From positions 1 to 64,000 of the forward strand of contig JAXGGA010003058.1 in NCBI GenBank assembly GCA_038373865.1: a stretch of DNA of 64,000 nt, read 5' to 3'. This stretch comes from Uloborus plumipes. Taxonomy: Eukaryota > Arthropoda > Arachnida > Araneae > Uloboridae. The translations under genes and the position numbers were made by a program. Position 1 is the stretch's first letter, and the number at the start of each line of letters is the position of its first letter. Shown here in pieces: positions 26,498-38,689 of the stretch. The notes under the pieces were generated by a model. That model was given only the letters and a program-made list of their open reading frames with translations, did no database searches and was not told where the DNA came from.

Positions 26498-26657
26498 CAA
26501 AGACACCGTCACAACTCACTTTCAATCATTGGAGGCAACATTCTACGAGGAGGATATTATAAAGCTTGTTCACAGATATAACAAATGCTTCAATCGTCTG
26601 GCTGATTATGTAGAGAATTTTAGAGCATTGTACCTTACTTTTGATAATATATTTTGA
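26498..26657 (+). pseudogene. Inverted duplicate of mariner transposase C-terminus
   Basis: The plus-strand frame reads FQSLEATFYEEDIIKLVHRY then NKCFNRLADYVEN, a recognisable mariner C-terminus (typically a ...LVxRYxKCLxxxGDYVE ending). It stops with TGA at 26655-26657. It mirrors the decayed minus-strand copy at about 26140-26280 and is better preserved than that copy. Confidence 0.75.
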
Positions 26658-26732
26658 TAAAATATTTTTTTGTATTTGAATCCGCTTATTTTTTTATAGC
26701 CTCACGAGGGTTGAAAAAAAAATAACCCTCGT

Positions 26733-29700
26733 CAAATAATCCAATACAGAATTATTTTAAATCAGCTTATCTTAATCATCGTGACAGAAAACTGGAAACA
26801 AACCCTTGTAGGTGTTTAAAAATTAGCAGTGTAAAAATATTCTCCTACCTCCTATCTAATTAAAAGAAGATTCTTTTAAACCAAGGTTTTAAATAAAATA
26901 ATTTTGGTAATATTTTTTGTAAACTTAAACTTTTACATTATCTGTGTGCGATATTGGGCGTGCAAAAGATCTAGTGAAACACGTGAAACAAACAATAAAT
27001 TAAAAACGGAAAAATTAAGTATTATGAACTAAACAGCAAAAATTTGCATATATTGCGTAATATGTTTCTCTAAAATATATTAACAGGGATTTTCAGATCA
27101 TTTAATTTTTACAGCCACTTCAAGATATTTTTTGTTATTAAATTTCAAACACAAAAGTAAAAGCGTCCGTGTCCAGAATCCGCCTAGTAGCAAACACTGC
27201 AGATACCTAAAGCCGATACTGCTGGTTGAATATGCTCAAATCATTCTCTCTTCTGAAATTTTTATCTACTGCGAAAGTGACTAACCTAGAATTAATTGTT
27301 AGCCTAGAATTTAATATTATTGCCACTTTCTGTAAACATCAAAAATTGTAAAATTATTTTGGGCATTATTCCTTGCAAAACAATGTTCAATTTATGGATT
27401 TTTCTCATCGGCGCTTGGTCGTTCGTTGGTTTTTCTCTTTCTCCCAGTTACCGTATTTGTTTAAACCCTCACAAGAGTAGGCACTCTGGTGACTGGTGTT
27501 GTTTGAATAAATGAAAATAAGCTGACACGTGACACGTACTTGCATAATGACATCCGAAACTTGATTAACTATATTGAAAATACTATAATTATTGTTATTA
27601 TAAATTCCATTTCTTAAAATAAAAGTCATGAGCTTATTTTTCATTCCTACTTCTTTTATTTAGTAACTTTGTTTTCAGTTCAAAAGTTATGACGAAAAAA
27701 GTAATCAAAACCGATTAACAGATTTACGGTACGACAAGACCAATAAATATGCCAAAATCCCAACCAGAAAGCAATTTTCTCTGGACATTTATTGTAATGA
27801 ATTGTAACTTTAATGTGTCCGGCTCTGTAACTAAGTTATGTTTCCTTCCGTTTGACTTTTTAAAAGCAAGTAAATAAAAATACAGCCAAGGGGTATTCGT
27901 TCACTTATGTTTAAAAGCGACGTCATTTTGAGAGTATGTGTCAACTGCGAAATGAATTTCAGAACGTTTGCCATTTTTTACGAGAAGATATGATGGGTTT
28001 CTAAGGAATATTTCTGCTTGCTTAAATATTTTGTTCTTAATTAAAAACACTATTGAATTCATCTGCTGCGATGTCTTTTTATAATTGTTTTTGGACCTAA
28101 AAATATTTTTTTCTTTTTTAATTTTCTTAACCGCAAGTGAAACACTGGGTTTTTTGTTAATGTTATTATTACCTTTTTTTTTCACGAATAACCTTCCCTC
28201 AGGCTCTTAGATTGGTTCTTCGAGTAGATACACAATAAGTCTTAATCATGTATTATATATACTCCATCTTCGTTTACTATTATCGGGGACAATCCCCTCT
28301 AGCCAGAAGCCTGCTACTTTATTAAACTTCGTAAACATTTACAGTATAAATTCAACAAACTAAATGTGGAGCTTCCTATCACAAAACTCCATTAACTGCT
28401 GAGTTAGACAAATATTTATCAAGAACATATTCTTAAAATTTTCATTTTAAATGTTCAAGAACACTTATAATTGCTACTGGGAGAAAAGTTCATAGTTAAC
28501 TAGTTAAATGTAAGACTAGTGAGACATAATTGATTTTGAAATTTTGGATACTTTATTGGAAACCTGTTTAAAATTGTGTTTACTGAAAAATACAGGGAAA
28601 GTTAATTTAGAACAAACTACAAACTTGTTACTTTGAAGAAAAAAATATTCATGTATATTGAAATTGTTGTACCTTTTATATTTTTTAATTACAATGTGGA
28701 CTGTAAAAGCGTAACATATTGGACCTAGTATTAAAATACGTTTTCGCATTTTTTTTTTTTTAAATTTATTTATTTAATGCATTATGTCTTCAGCTCTATT
28801 GGTTTGTATCATGTTTTATCTTTAGGTCAGCACTTTGAAAATATTCCTCCAATTTATATGCATTAATATAATCTTGTAATCTTGTTCGTCGTTAAACTTA
28901 TATAGGTTTTCACTAGTTTTAAGCGAAATTGAAAGACTTTCTTTTATTTTTTTAAGATTAAATAACATTAAGATGGACTAACAGTTTCTATTTCAAAATA
29001 TATCTTATCATTTTTAAACATTTAATAAACTTAAGACTTATTAAAAATGTTGGGGTTTTAAACCTCCACTTACTCAAAAATAAAATAATTCACTAGAAAA
29101 AAAAATGCTATCATTCTAAAAATATACTTTCCATAAAAGAAAAAGAAAGAAAAATTCAACGCTGTTTCAAAACTGCCCCTTTCTTACTATAAAAGATTCC
29201 TTGCGCAAAAATTAAGCAAATGTGCTATTGAATTCTTCTTAAAATGACACAGAGAAGTTTACCAGGTTTTTTTTACTGCTACTTCGGCAGATAAATATCC
29301 CGTTCTTTGTGCGAGATAATTAAAATTGTGTGTCGTACCTTGATCTAATTAAATTAATGACAAAATAATTGCGGTAAAACAAGAGCGCTTCTTCCTGAAC
29401 ATATTAAAAGAAGCTCGAGCGAGAGAATAACTTGAGTCACTTTGTTGTTAATTCGCTCTGTAAGCAAGAATTTTTGTTGCACAGTACATCAGTATGTGTA
29501 AATTAACAAAGCGAGTAATTAAATAGTCTTCAAGACTAAAACTGCATATATATTTTACGTTTTAATATTTTCTTTCAAGGTGGTTAAGAACTTTGCTACA
29601 ATAAGTGTTTTCGCGTAAAAAGTGTAAAAAAAACACCCTGTAAAAACACGATGAAAAGTTTTACATTGTTTATCTTTCTTTATGTTTTTCTTAAAATTGA

Positions 29701-30009
29701 AAAAAAAAAAAGGGAGAGGGAGGACTGTCGGACATTCGTATTATGTATTTCGTTCCGTTAAACATACTTCTCTGGTTTGCCTTTATTGGCTAAAGAATCT
29801 TGATGATGAATACAAAAAAAAAATACTTTTGTTTTGTCACTGATTTACATAATTGCTGCAGATAAATAAAATATATGACCTCCAGTTACGCAGTAATATA
29901 GAAGAGCAAACATGTATGTTGGGAGATGCCAAACATGGTATTTGCAAACATTTACTTTTGGAAAAATTTGGTACTACAGGTTGATGATGCAAAAACAAAC
30001 ATTGTTGAT
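26733..30009. other. No gene recognised
   Basis: A+T-rich DNA. The 94-codon Lys/Asn-rich minus frame at 27901-28185 and the 77-codon minus frame at 28516-28749 look like chance frames. No splice-bounded coding similarity was seen. Confidence 0.5.
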
Positions 30010-30490
30010 AAAGCAGTAAGTAACCACCCCTAAACAAGGGCTAAGGCAAAACATGCAATACACCGTCAGCTCGTATATTCTAACCATGGACTGCAGTTTC
30101 GTGCTTATTATGCACTCACCGGCATGGTATAGGAATTAAACGAGCTGGAGGCAAAAATCCTCTTATAAAGCAAAGAGAGCCTGCAGTCCATGGTTGGAAT
30201 AAACAAGCTGGCAGTGTATTGCATGTTTCTGCCTTAGCCCTTGCTTAGGGGCGGTTACTTACTGCTTCATACCCGAGCCTTGCCTCAAAATTTTCTCGTT
30301 GTACCGTGCCAAGTGCGGTCGCTCGCTGGTAATCTAATTTTCACATTAGCTACCAGTTTTTTGTTGGCTCTTTTTGCTTTATAAGAGGATTATTGCCTCC
30401 AGCTTGTTTAGTTCCTATACCATGCTGATGAGTGCATAATAAGCGCGAAACTGCAGTCCATGGTTTAAATAAACGGAGCTGGCGGTGTAT
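30010..30490. repeat. Head-to-head inverted copies of a satellite-like unit
   Basis: The plus strand from 30010 to 30178 and the minus strand from 30490 to 30182 carry the same sequence order: GCAGTAAGTAACC, AAGGGCTAAGGCA, ATACACCG(C/T)CAGCTC, CCATGGACTGCAG, CTTATTATGCACTCA, GCATGGTATAGGAA, GAGCTGGAGGCA and CCTCTTATAAAGCAAA. Because the minus-strand side begins at a different point in the order, the source appears to be a tandem array with a unit of roughly 300 bp, inverted about the junction near 30180. The unit codes for nothing recognisable. Confidence 0.75.
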
Positions 30491-30510
30491 TAAACATTGT
30501 TGAGCTATGC

Positions 30511-30803
30511 GGGCCGTGGTGGCCCGATCGGTAAGGCATCGGACTCGTGTCCGGAGGGACCCGGGTTCGATCCCAGCCGATCAAAGATCCACCGTCTTGA
30601 TTAATGGTGGCTGGGAGGCGTTAAAAATGTCGTGGTCACAAAGTCCTTCAAGTGAAATGATATCTCTGGGGGTGCTGGGCCTAGGGTTTGCTCGACCCGA
30701 GGTTCTGGTTCAAAATTAAGAACAGAGCGCTCTTCAGGGCCCTATCCCCGGTTAAACCACGAAGCTGTGGTAGGTACGGGGGACCCTGGAGTGTGAAATG
30801 AAA
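30511..30803 (+). mobile_element. tRNA-derived SINE, copy 2
   Basis: The copy is bounded by TGTTGAGCTATGC at 30498-30510 and 30804-30816, an 11-13 bp target duplication (two bases are ambiguous with the tail). The tRNA-like head has an A box (TGGCCCGATCGGTAAGG, 30520-30536) and an intact B box (GGTTCGATCCC, 30564-30574), so internal RNA polymerase III promotion is plausible. The body matches copy 1 at 3961. The 3' end is a short AAATG repeat rather than poly-A. The anticodon arm is degenerate, so the parent tRNA is not assigned. Confidence 0.9.
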
Positions 30804-30816
30804 TGTTGAGCTATGC

Positions 30817-32850
30817 ATTTTTTTTAAATGTTTTTCTGTAAATACAGTATAACTCAACCATTTTATTTATTTGGGCACGATGCCCATAGCTTCCGAAATA
30901 TATTTCAGATAAAAGAGTAGAAATAATCAGAACTTTAACTACAAACACCGTGACTAAGCCTTAGCAAAATTCCTTTATTTTATACATAAGAAATACAAGT
31001 TTCAGTTTAAACAATGTCCATTAAGTTTGTAGAAAACGTTTGAGAATCCAGAAATAAAGCCTACAGTCTGAACTGCTAGTAAAACTGCAAAAAAAAAAAA
31101 AAAAAAATAGCAACAATTCAAAAATTAAATAAGCAAAAAAAATTTGCAAAAAAAAAAATTCAAGGTGACACATTTGTTAAACATAATTTATATAAAATCA
31201 ATAAAAAATAGTATGAAACCTTGCCTCGTTCTATCGTTTGTGAACATCAGAAAAACGACTGTAATAACTAGTTTTCCCAAACCTTAGATAAGTGTTTATT
31301 ACATCTAACGATTGTACATTTATAAATTAGGATATTGACAAAATATTTTTCAAGACCCTGATCTATTAGGACTTTATTACCAAAGATATCGCAGTTTTCC
31401 TTGCCTCCTTCCCTTGCGAACTGTTCCCCCACACAATGGAGTACGAATCGCGCACTTATACTCAGTATAAGTATTATTACTAGATACAGCAAGAAAAAAA
31501 ACTTTGTATAAGCTCTCTAACACGCAAAACCTTTCTTCATATCTAAAAAGGAAAGCTTTGAAGTTAGAAAATGTCAATGTGTGGAAATATTAGTTAAAAC
31601 TTAAGAGTATAACTATATTAAATTATGATTCAAAGTTCGAAATGCAGATCAAAACACAAACAAATCCGCTATACATGAAATTAACAAACAACGTCTCGAA
31701 TTTTCCTAATTCCGTTACTTTCACTTTAGTTAAACTAGATTCTTAAAATTTTGAACAATATTATTCAACAACAATCAGCAAGATTGGAAACAATGGGCTT
31801 TTTTTCAATTTTATTTCAGCTCTTAGAAAGGAAAAAAAAAACAACAAAAGATTCTTAGAATGAGAGAGAAAATGCTATTTGTATTAAATGAGAGTAATAA
31901 ATCACGATTCTTTTTACCGATCCAGTGTACGTGAAATATTGTTCTCTCTACGTATCTTTTATTACATTGATAAATTGATGACACTCAATTTCGATGTAAG
32001 ATTAGATGCCTACTCTGCCCCTTCTTTTTCTCGATGCATGATTCTAACAAGGTTTCTGCGCAAAGAATAATCGATTATGTATATCTTTTGGTGGAGGAAA
32101 ATAGAAAAGTATTATTTTCTATTCTTAACTCTAACAGTACGTGGACTTGCATTTTAGCATTCAAACACGTTTAAAGTATATAAAAGAACAAACTTTTAAT
32201 TTTTTCTGTCAATACACTAATACAATTAAAATTAACTATAATTTAAAATTTGGATAAAACTAGAAAACAGCGAAAATATTTCAATTTGGAGCATTAATAA
32301 AAACATGTATATGAAAATTGGAAATTCAAGAAAAGTTTCAATAAATATTATTTTAACGAGAGAATAGTTTGGAATTGCACCCTTTAGCTTTCTAACATCG
32401 AATGGATACAACTGGTGACTTGCCCCTAATGCATTTTAAACTCCAAAATTTCCAAATAAAACTTTTTAATCGTTAAAACCTGTTTAAAAAGTTAAATGTC
32501 ATGTAATAATAAAATAAACCTGCGTAATAAAACGAATTCGACCCGTTTGATTTAATGATTGTGTACTATACTTCAACAATTCATATCAATGCTTCGAGAA
32601 CACAGTATTTGAAATTAAGATTTTTTGTATGTAAAGGAATATACATAACTGAATTTTAAGTTTACAGAATTAAGCAGGTAAAGTAAATTAAAAAAAATAT
32701 TTTTAGTACTATATAATTACGTTTTAAATTTTAAGTAAAATATGTAAAGTCATCATTTTTAACCCAAACTGAAAGAATTTTTAATATAAGATTAACTTCA
32801 ATTTACTTAGTTTTAAGACATTCTGTATGTCTATCAAGCTTAACAGATAC
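30817..32850. other. No gene recognised
   Basis: A+T-rich DNA with an A run near 31089-31107. The overlapping minus frames at 31268-31577 carry no known motif. Confidence 0.5.
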
Positions 32851-35307
32851 ATATGGGTGATTCTACAAAAATGGGCAAATTTGTGTTCCATACTGATTGC
32901 TCCTTTTGTTTTTAATTAAAAAAAAACTCTTTTGGGAATATTTTTATGCGTCTTTTGTTCTAAAATTCTGACTATCAACAATGTCAATAATTAATTATTA
33001 TTCACTTAAAAAATAAAATATTACATTGAAATGTCATCCACATGCCCCGTCCCATAGGCACAATTTTCACAATCAATGGAATCTGGATTTTTAAAAAAAA
33101 GTGATTTTTTTTCTTGAGATATTTTTATTTTTGAATGTGTTTGTGGGCAATATGTAAATCACAAAAAAGCAAAATAATGTGAAAATAATATGTCTAAAAA
33201 TTAATCTAAACGTTGTCCCAGCGATTATCAGACATCCACATGTCTGAAAAGCATAGATATTTTTCTCTGAAATATTTTATTTCAAAATCTAGCAACACAT
33301 CTTAAAATGAAGCAAGGAACTTTGTTATTCTTGGCTGAAGATTAATTTTGTTGTTCTGCAATTACTTTTTGATTAAATACAAGCTAAACTTAACTTTCAA
33401 GGCAAGTGTTTTTCATCTTTGCCATTAACATACCATGCAGAATGCAAGTAAAATGTACACAAAAATTAATTTTGATGAGGAATAGGTCTAAAGCTTAAAT
33501 TTGTTGGCTCTTATTCGAAGATAAGCCGAAAAATATTCTGTAATGACTTTTTGAGTACGTATGGGAGAGTGGTAATGAATGGGCCATGGTGATGAATGGG
33601 CCACTAACAAAATATGAAAAAATATTTGCATGATTTTTTTTTTTTTTTTTTTTTTTGATGCTACCAATAGATGTAGCTATTTGTTCTACTAAACTCATTC
33701 AATTTTCATTCGTTTGCGCTGAGCCATTTTCAAGCTAGAGTTGCATGGTCAAGAATCTGGCTGAAAAGTAAGTTTTTCCCTTTTTAGTAAAACATGTCCT
33801 AGCTAAAATGTACCAAGTATTTCACTGCATGCATAAGTATAAGCTAGTCTTTCCATATCTATAAACTAATCTTAAGATGTATTTTAATGTTATCTAAATT
33901 CAATGTACTCAAAAAACCTAAATGTATTCCAAAAGTATAGGTGGGGCTGAATGGGCCACTATGTCATGGTAATGAATGGGCCACCTAAATATTGTTTTTC
34001 TTCCTTTTCTTTGGATTTTCGCATTAATATGAAACACAACTGACTGTCATAGATAGATTAAGATTACTGTCGTCAAAATAGGTTTGTAGTAACTTCTAAA
34101 TATAATTTGCAGATCTATATTATATTCCTATAGTACAATAGACCTCTGGTCGCAGTGCGTGGCTTGAAAAAGCCCCCCTCTCTCCTTCATATTATATTCC
34201 TCACAGTACAATTTCATTTTCTTTCTTGGTAACTTAAGTTAGATATTTCTTATTCCCGATGTCTAGTAAATTTAAAAAAAAATTTGAATTTTGACAAGTT
34301 TGAAAATGAAGATGAAGTTTTTGAAAGTGATTTTTAATATTATTTTTGAAATATATAAATTTTGTTAAATCATAGTGTGTATTATCTGTTATTTTTTTAT
34401 ATATATTTGATGTTATTTATTTCTTACAATCTCATTATTTAGTCATTTTTCTGCTACAATTGGTATGCATCAGTTTTATTTTAATTGCATCAGTTTTGAT
34501 GTTTATATAATTTTAAATCAGTATGATTTTGTATCATCATGTCAAGTGCCACATTTATTTTGTCATATTCAGCAAATAAAAGATTAAATCCACATGTTTT
34601 CATTGAATTCATTTAGTGGCCCATTCATTACCTTCGATGGCCCATTAAACCCCATAGGTGGGGTTGAATGGGCCAAATTTCAAAATTTTTATTTTCTATT
34701 ATAATTCATTATAGACAAGTACTAATCCAACTTTTATGACTTTTTTACATAGCTAGATAAGTAAAGTAACTAAAACACCGATTTAGAGTTAAAACAAAGT
34801 GTTAGAAAAAATTACAAAAATTCAAAACCAAAAAGTGGCCCATTCATTACCACTCTCCCCTCTTTACTTGTGTTTTGTCATTCACGTGCCCTTTTTCTTG
34901 CGTCATTCACATGCCACAATTTAAATCTCCAACCTAAAGTAAGCCCTAGTTCCAACCTAGTATTATGTAATAACTTTGACAGTACAATGTTTAAAAATCA
35001 GGTCTAACAGTTTACAGGTTAAAAAATTTCATTAATATACCTATTGTATTATTAACATATCCATTGTGTTATTAACGTACCCATTGTGTCATCCACATGT
35101 CCTTTTTACCATTCACATGCCTTCAAAAAAATAAGAATGCAAAAATACGATAAAATACAAACATTTAATCTCTGCTGATATTTTGTTTTAATTATGTAAC
35201 TTATAAAGTACTTTCCTGATTTTTTTTTTTAGATTTTTTAATTTTAAATTATTTTTTTTAAAATATACATACTTGAAATTTTTCCGTTTTTGTTGAATCA
35301 CCCATAT
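32851..35307. mobile_element. Large TIR element, ATATGGGTGATTC ends (outer)
   Basis: The left end ATATGGGTGATTCTACAAAA pairs with the right end, reversed, ATATGGGTGATTCAACAAAA. Subterminal motifs recur: (C/T)CACATGCC at about 33040, 34907 and 35114, CCACATGTC at about 33235 and 35093, and a TTCACGTGCCC relative. The element is split by another TIR element at 33563-34859. No transposase is readable. The target duplication is unclear because the terminal ATAT is palindromic. Confidence 0.72.
33563..34859. mobile_element. TIR element with repeated AATGGGCCA (inner)
   Basis: The left end GGGAGAGTGGTAATGAATGG and the right end, reversed, GGGAGAGTGGTAATGAATGG are identical over at least 20 bases. 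The word ATGGGCCA, or its reverse TGGCCCAT, occurs eight times: in pairs near each end and in two internal clusters near 33945-33985 and 34616-34672. It lies inside the 32851-35307 element and is therefore younger. No coding frame is recognised. A T run lies at about 33639-33656. Confidence 0.82.
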
Positions 35308-37919
35308 ACAGAACATCTTCAAAATATTTGGACAATTTTGTAAATAAATTTTAAAAAAAATTAAGAAATTTCTACCATCATATATTTAATTGCAACTATT
35401 TCCACTATTCATTCATTAAAATGTTTCAGGATACACCGGAATTAATAAATACAAATTTCAAATTGTAATGTAATTCGAAAAGTTTCCGCAAGAAAACACC
35501 AGCTATTTAAGAAATATATTTTTAGATTATGCCAAATTAATCATCATGTTTTGATTAAATGGTATGAAAAGATGTTTGAATTGGAAATAGTTTGCTAAAG
35601 TGAGGTAAGTTTTGCTATTCAATGAAACCGAAGATTGGCTATGCATGTAATTACCCCGTATAAATATATTTCCAATAATTCTTCGCTAAACCTCTGAAAG
35701 ATCAGTTTAAAGATAGATCCAGCTGTTTGCTGTTTAATGATAAATGAGCATTAAAACCTTAAGTCAATTTAACATTGTTAATAGGTTTTTGAAGAAATTA
35801 TCGAAATTTTACGTACCACGTCTGTCAGATAAAGTGCTATGAAAAATGTAATTGTCAATAAAGTTAAGCATTTTATCCTTATATTTGAGTACATGTAAAT
35901 AATCTTTCGTTAAGTGTAAATATTGGTTTTAAGCTTTTCGGAAAAGTTACTTGGCAATATTATTTAACTTTAAGCTAGATTTCAATAGTAATTCATGCTG
36001 CGGTTGTATTATTTGCCGATTCCTGTCAATTTCAGCTGAAAACATGAGAGGTATTTTTAGAGAAACTAGCCACCCTTTATTTGAAATTGCCTATCATGTA
36101 CAGGATTGTTCATAATTCTCTCAGGAATTTCGATGCGAAATAGTAAAAAAAAAAAAAAAAACTAAGACAAACTCATGAAAAGAATAGCTAAAAGAATACA
36201 GAAGCAATTTAAGTTATGTTTCCATTTCTTACGGGTCTTCCACTAGTGAACTCTTCACACGGCTTGTGTTACTGTTATAGTGCAGTTCCTGCCACACACT
36301 ACCTAGTACGGTACAATCAAAATCACTGATATCAAATGTTATTCATTAATACAGTTCTGAAAAATCACTTGACAAAGAGTGTGCAACAGCTTGCCACAAG
36401 CACAAATCCCCATTTCCGAGTAAAAGCAATTAACATTTCCTATAAATAACGTTGATAGTACCACATTGAGCAGATTGTGGCAAGTTTCTAGACCATCGTA
36501 TTCATGCATGCCGTCTAAGCAAGTGCTCACACATACAACATCTGTAAGGCATCTAAATAAAACTAGAGTTGTTTCTGTATTCTTTTCAAACTTTTTGTTT
36601 TGGGGAATTTCTCCCTCTTGGACTTTTACCATAGCTCTTCAATGGACCGGATAGATTTATAGCAAACCCTGTACATCCATGTGTTTTTAACAAACAAGCC
36701 ATTTGTTTAAAACGTCTACTCCTGCTGCAGCCAAACCCAAAATTTTTATTACTGAAATTATAAGAGTCTACGAGTATAAGGTGAAAATATTCCAAGCAAA
36801 TCTTTTGTTTATGAATAAATTACCAGAATGCAATTTATCGAATGCTGAAGTATTTTTCTCACTGGTAAGGAAAATTCTAATACTTGTTCGTATTTGCTCT
36901 TATTCCTATTATGAGATGGTTGAAGAGTGTTTTTACCACAAATCGATAATACAAGAGAGTTTTGTAATCATCATTTATCAGATAATAGTTCGATACTTAC
37001 AATCTCTTTCTAAGATTAAATCGCTTATTGAAAGTATTTCAAGTGTAAGATATTTCTCTCTCCTGAGTAATTTATTTCTTTTCCATATACCCTTTTATTG
37101 TTTTCTGTCTAAAATGTTATTATTTAAGGGATCATTGGATTGATTTAAAGCTATTTCATCTGAGCACGTTTTCTTGCACTTTTTTTTATAATAATCGAAA
37201 ATGGTTCTGAAGCAGTGGTAAGGGAGGTTCATACAAATGAAAAAGAAATTCATTCCATACCTTTAGTCAAGGAAAATCTATGTGACTGTATCAAAGTTAA
37301 GCCAGTCAACTCCGTTATCGATATAGTGCAATTTTCTTTTATTTACTTATATTTGTTTCTCTTCTGTTGCAACTTCTCTACCACCTGTGGCACATAGTAT
37401 AAAAACTGCATGTAAACTTACACTTATCAAAATGAACACTCTGTTGTAAGATGCAGAATGATTATATAACAACACGCTATGTTTTACTTAAAAACTAAAA
37501 TTGAACGTGCATAATCTTATTCAATAATTTCAAATTTTGAGCTAAGCGTTTGCAAAATTACTAAGTCTAAACAAAATAAATTGTTACGCGATTCATTTTT
37601 TTTAAATTTTTCATGCAGATGTGTCTTTGGTTTGCCGCAAAGTTATTGTGAGAGCGTTCACTACAGATCCACAGCATAGTCACAACATAGTCATCAGTGC
37701 CTCAAATTTAAATTGTATTCGTCTTAAAAGGCAAACATTTAACTGCAGTCCGGTAACATAGGTGGTAATGTTGAAAATCTAAATTTGTCTTGTGCTTTTC
37801 AGCAGTTCAGTGATGTTACGAGGTGGCATTGTAGACGATACATGGCTACTCCTAATATTTTCCCACAGCGCTATTAGAGTCTATCACTACATTCACTTCG
37901 ATCAAGACTTGTTGCAACT
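35308..37919. other. No gene recognised; one unassigned ORF cluster
   Basis: A+T-rich DNA. Around 36339-37143 three moderately long frames overlap: 97 codons minus (36339-36632), 69 codons minus (36586-36795) and 146 codons plus (36703-37143). The 97-codon frame is Cys-rich and less A+T-biased than its surroundings. I recognise no domain in any of them, and no frame has a convincing start and splice context. Confidence 0.4.
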
Positions 37920-38112
37920 CATGCACGACACATCTTCTTAGTGTCATTTTCGAGCCGGAAACAGTTTGGCAACACACAGCATGGGTGTCTTAGGATCTTT
38001 TCCACCACATTGTCGTTTTTTCTGGTCGATTTGATCTTTTGATTTGCAACATACCTTGCATATCTGAGGTTAAAGACAAGAGGCACGTTTCTTAATAAAT
38101 GTGTAACTAGCA
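37920..38112. repeat. Direct repeat, copy 1 (about 190 bp)
   Basis: Matches 38394-38575. Shared blocks include CGGAAACAGTTTG, CAACACA, CAGCATGGGTG, TAGGAT, CCAC.ACA and TCTGGTCG.(T/C)TTGATC. Copies are about 472 bp apart in the same orientation. It is a duplicated non-coding unit of unknown origin. Confidence 0.7.
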
Positions 38113-38393
38113 TGGATTTTGGAGCAGTGCCAACGACATGAGTAGAGTACTGAAGCCAAAGAAGCTGCTAAGTTAATCGTCGTTTTAACTAGCAACCTGC
38201 ATGTGACAAGAAAAACGTTGAAAAATTGATCTAGAGCATCGTATGTGACTAATCATAAAAGAATAACAGGCTAATATGCTTAGCGGTCTTTGCACAAGTC
38301 GAACCTGCAAGAGCTTATCTTATTTCTTTGAAAACCTAAATCATTGACGGAATCTACAAAAGACTTTTATGCGAAAATGTTGGACGGACGCTA

Positions 38394-38685
38394 CAAGACA
38401 CGACTTCTAAGTGCGATTTTCGAACCGGAAACAGTTTGCAACACAGCATGGGTGCCCCCCCCCCCCGTAGGATTGTTTCCACTACAACCACGTTTTCTCT
38501 GGTCGGCTTGATCCCTTGATTAGCAACGCACCTAGAATATCTGGTCAAAGATATATCTGAGGTCAAATTCTTTTCCTAGAATATCTTAGATACGTAAGAA
38601 AGTATTAAAGTTTGATCAAATCAGAGGCGAATTTTTTGGTAACTATGTAACGAGCATGGATTTTATTAGAAATCCGTTATACAGA
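38394..38685. repeat. Direct repeat, copy 2
   Basis: Second copy of the unit at 37920, with a run of about 13 C (38455-38467) where copy 1 has a short T-containing segment. A downstream GTAACGAGCATGGATTTT (about 38647) corresponds to GTAACTAGCATGGATTTT after copy 1 (about 38102), so the duplicated region extends past each core. Confidence 0.65.
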
Positions 38686-38689
38686 CACA

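Larger units (their letters stand above)
26053..26732. mobile_element. Fold-back mariner element, 680 bp
   Basis: The ends are ACGAGGGTTCTTTTTTTT and, reversed, ACGAGGGTTATTTTTTTT, with TA on the left. Left arm 26053-26279 is the inverted copy of right arm 26498-26732 over about 230 bp. Each arm holds a mariner end plus the transposase C-terminal coding region. The centre (26455-26486) is a small palindrome, TTGCCATGCCCCC and its complement. The unique middle (26280-26455) continues the minus-strand transposase. The structure is a mariner whose distal part was duplicated in inverted orientation with loss of the rest. Confidence 0.82.

Noticed and set aside
26300..26581. 93-codon plus-strand frame MPPRGLQVPDLVQ...
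   Set aside because: Mostly antisense to the decayed mariner transposase; only the inverted arm at 26498-26657 is in the sense direction.
27901..28185. 94-codon Lys/Asn-rich minus frame
   Set aside because: Composition mirrors local A+T richness; no motif or splice context.
30507..30719. 70-codon plus frame starting MRAVVARSVRHRTRV
   Set aside because: Translation of a tRNA-derived SINE.
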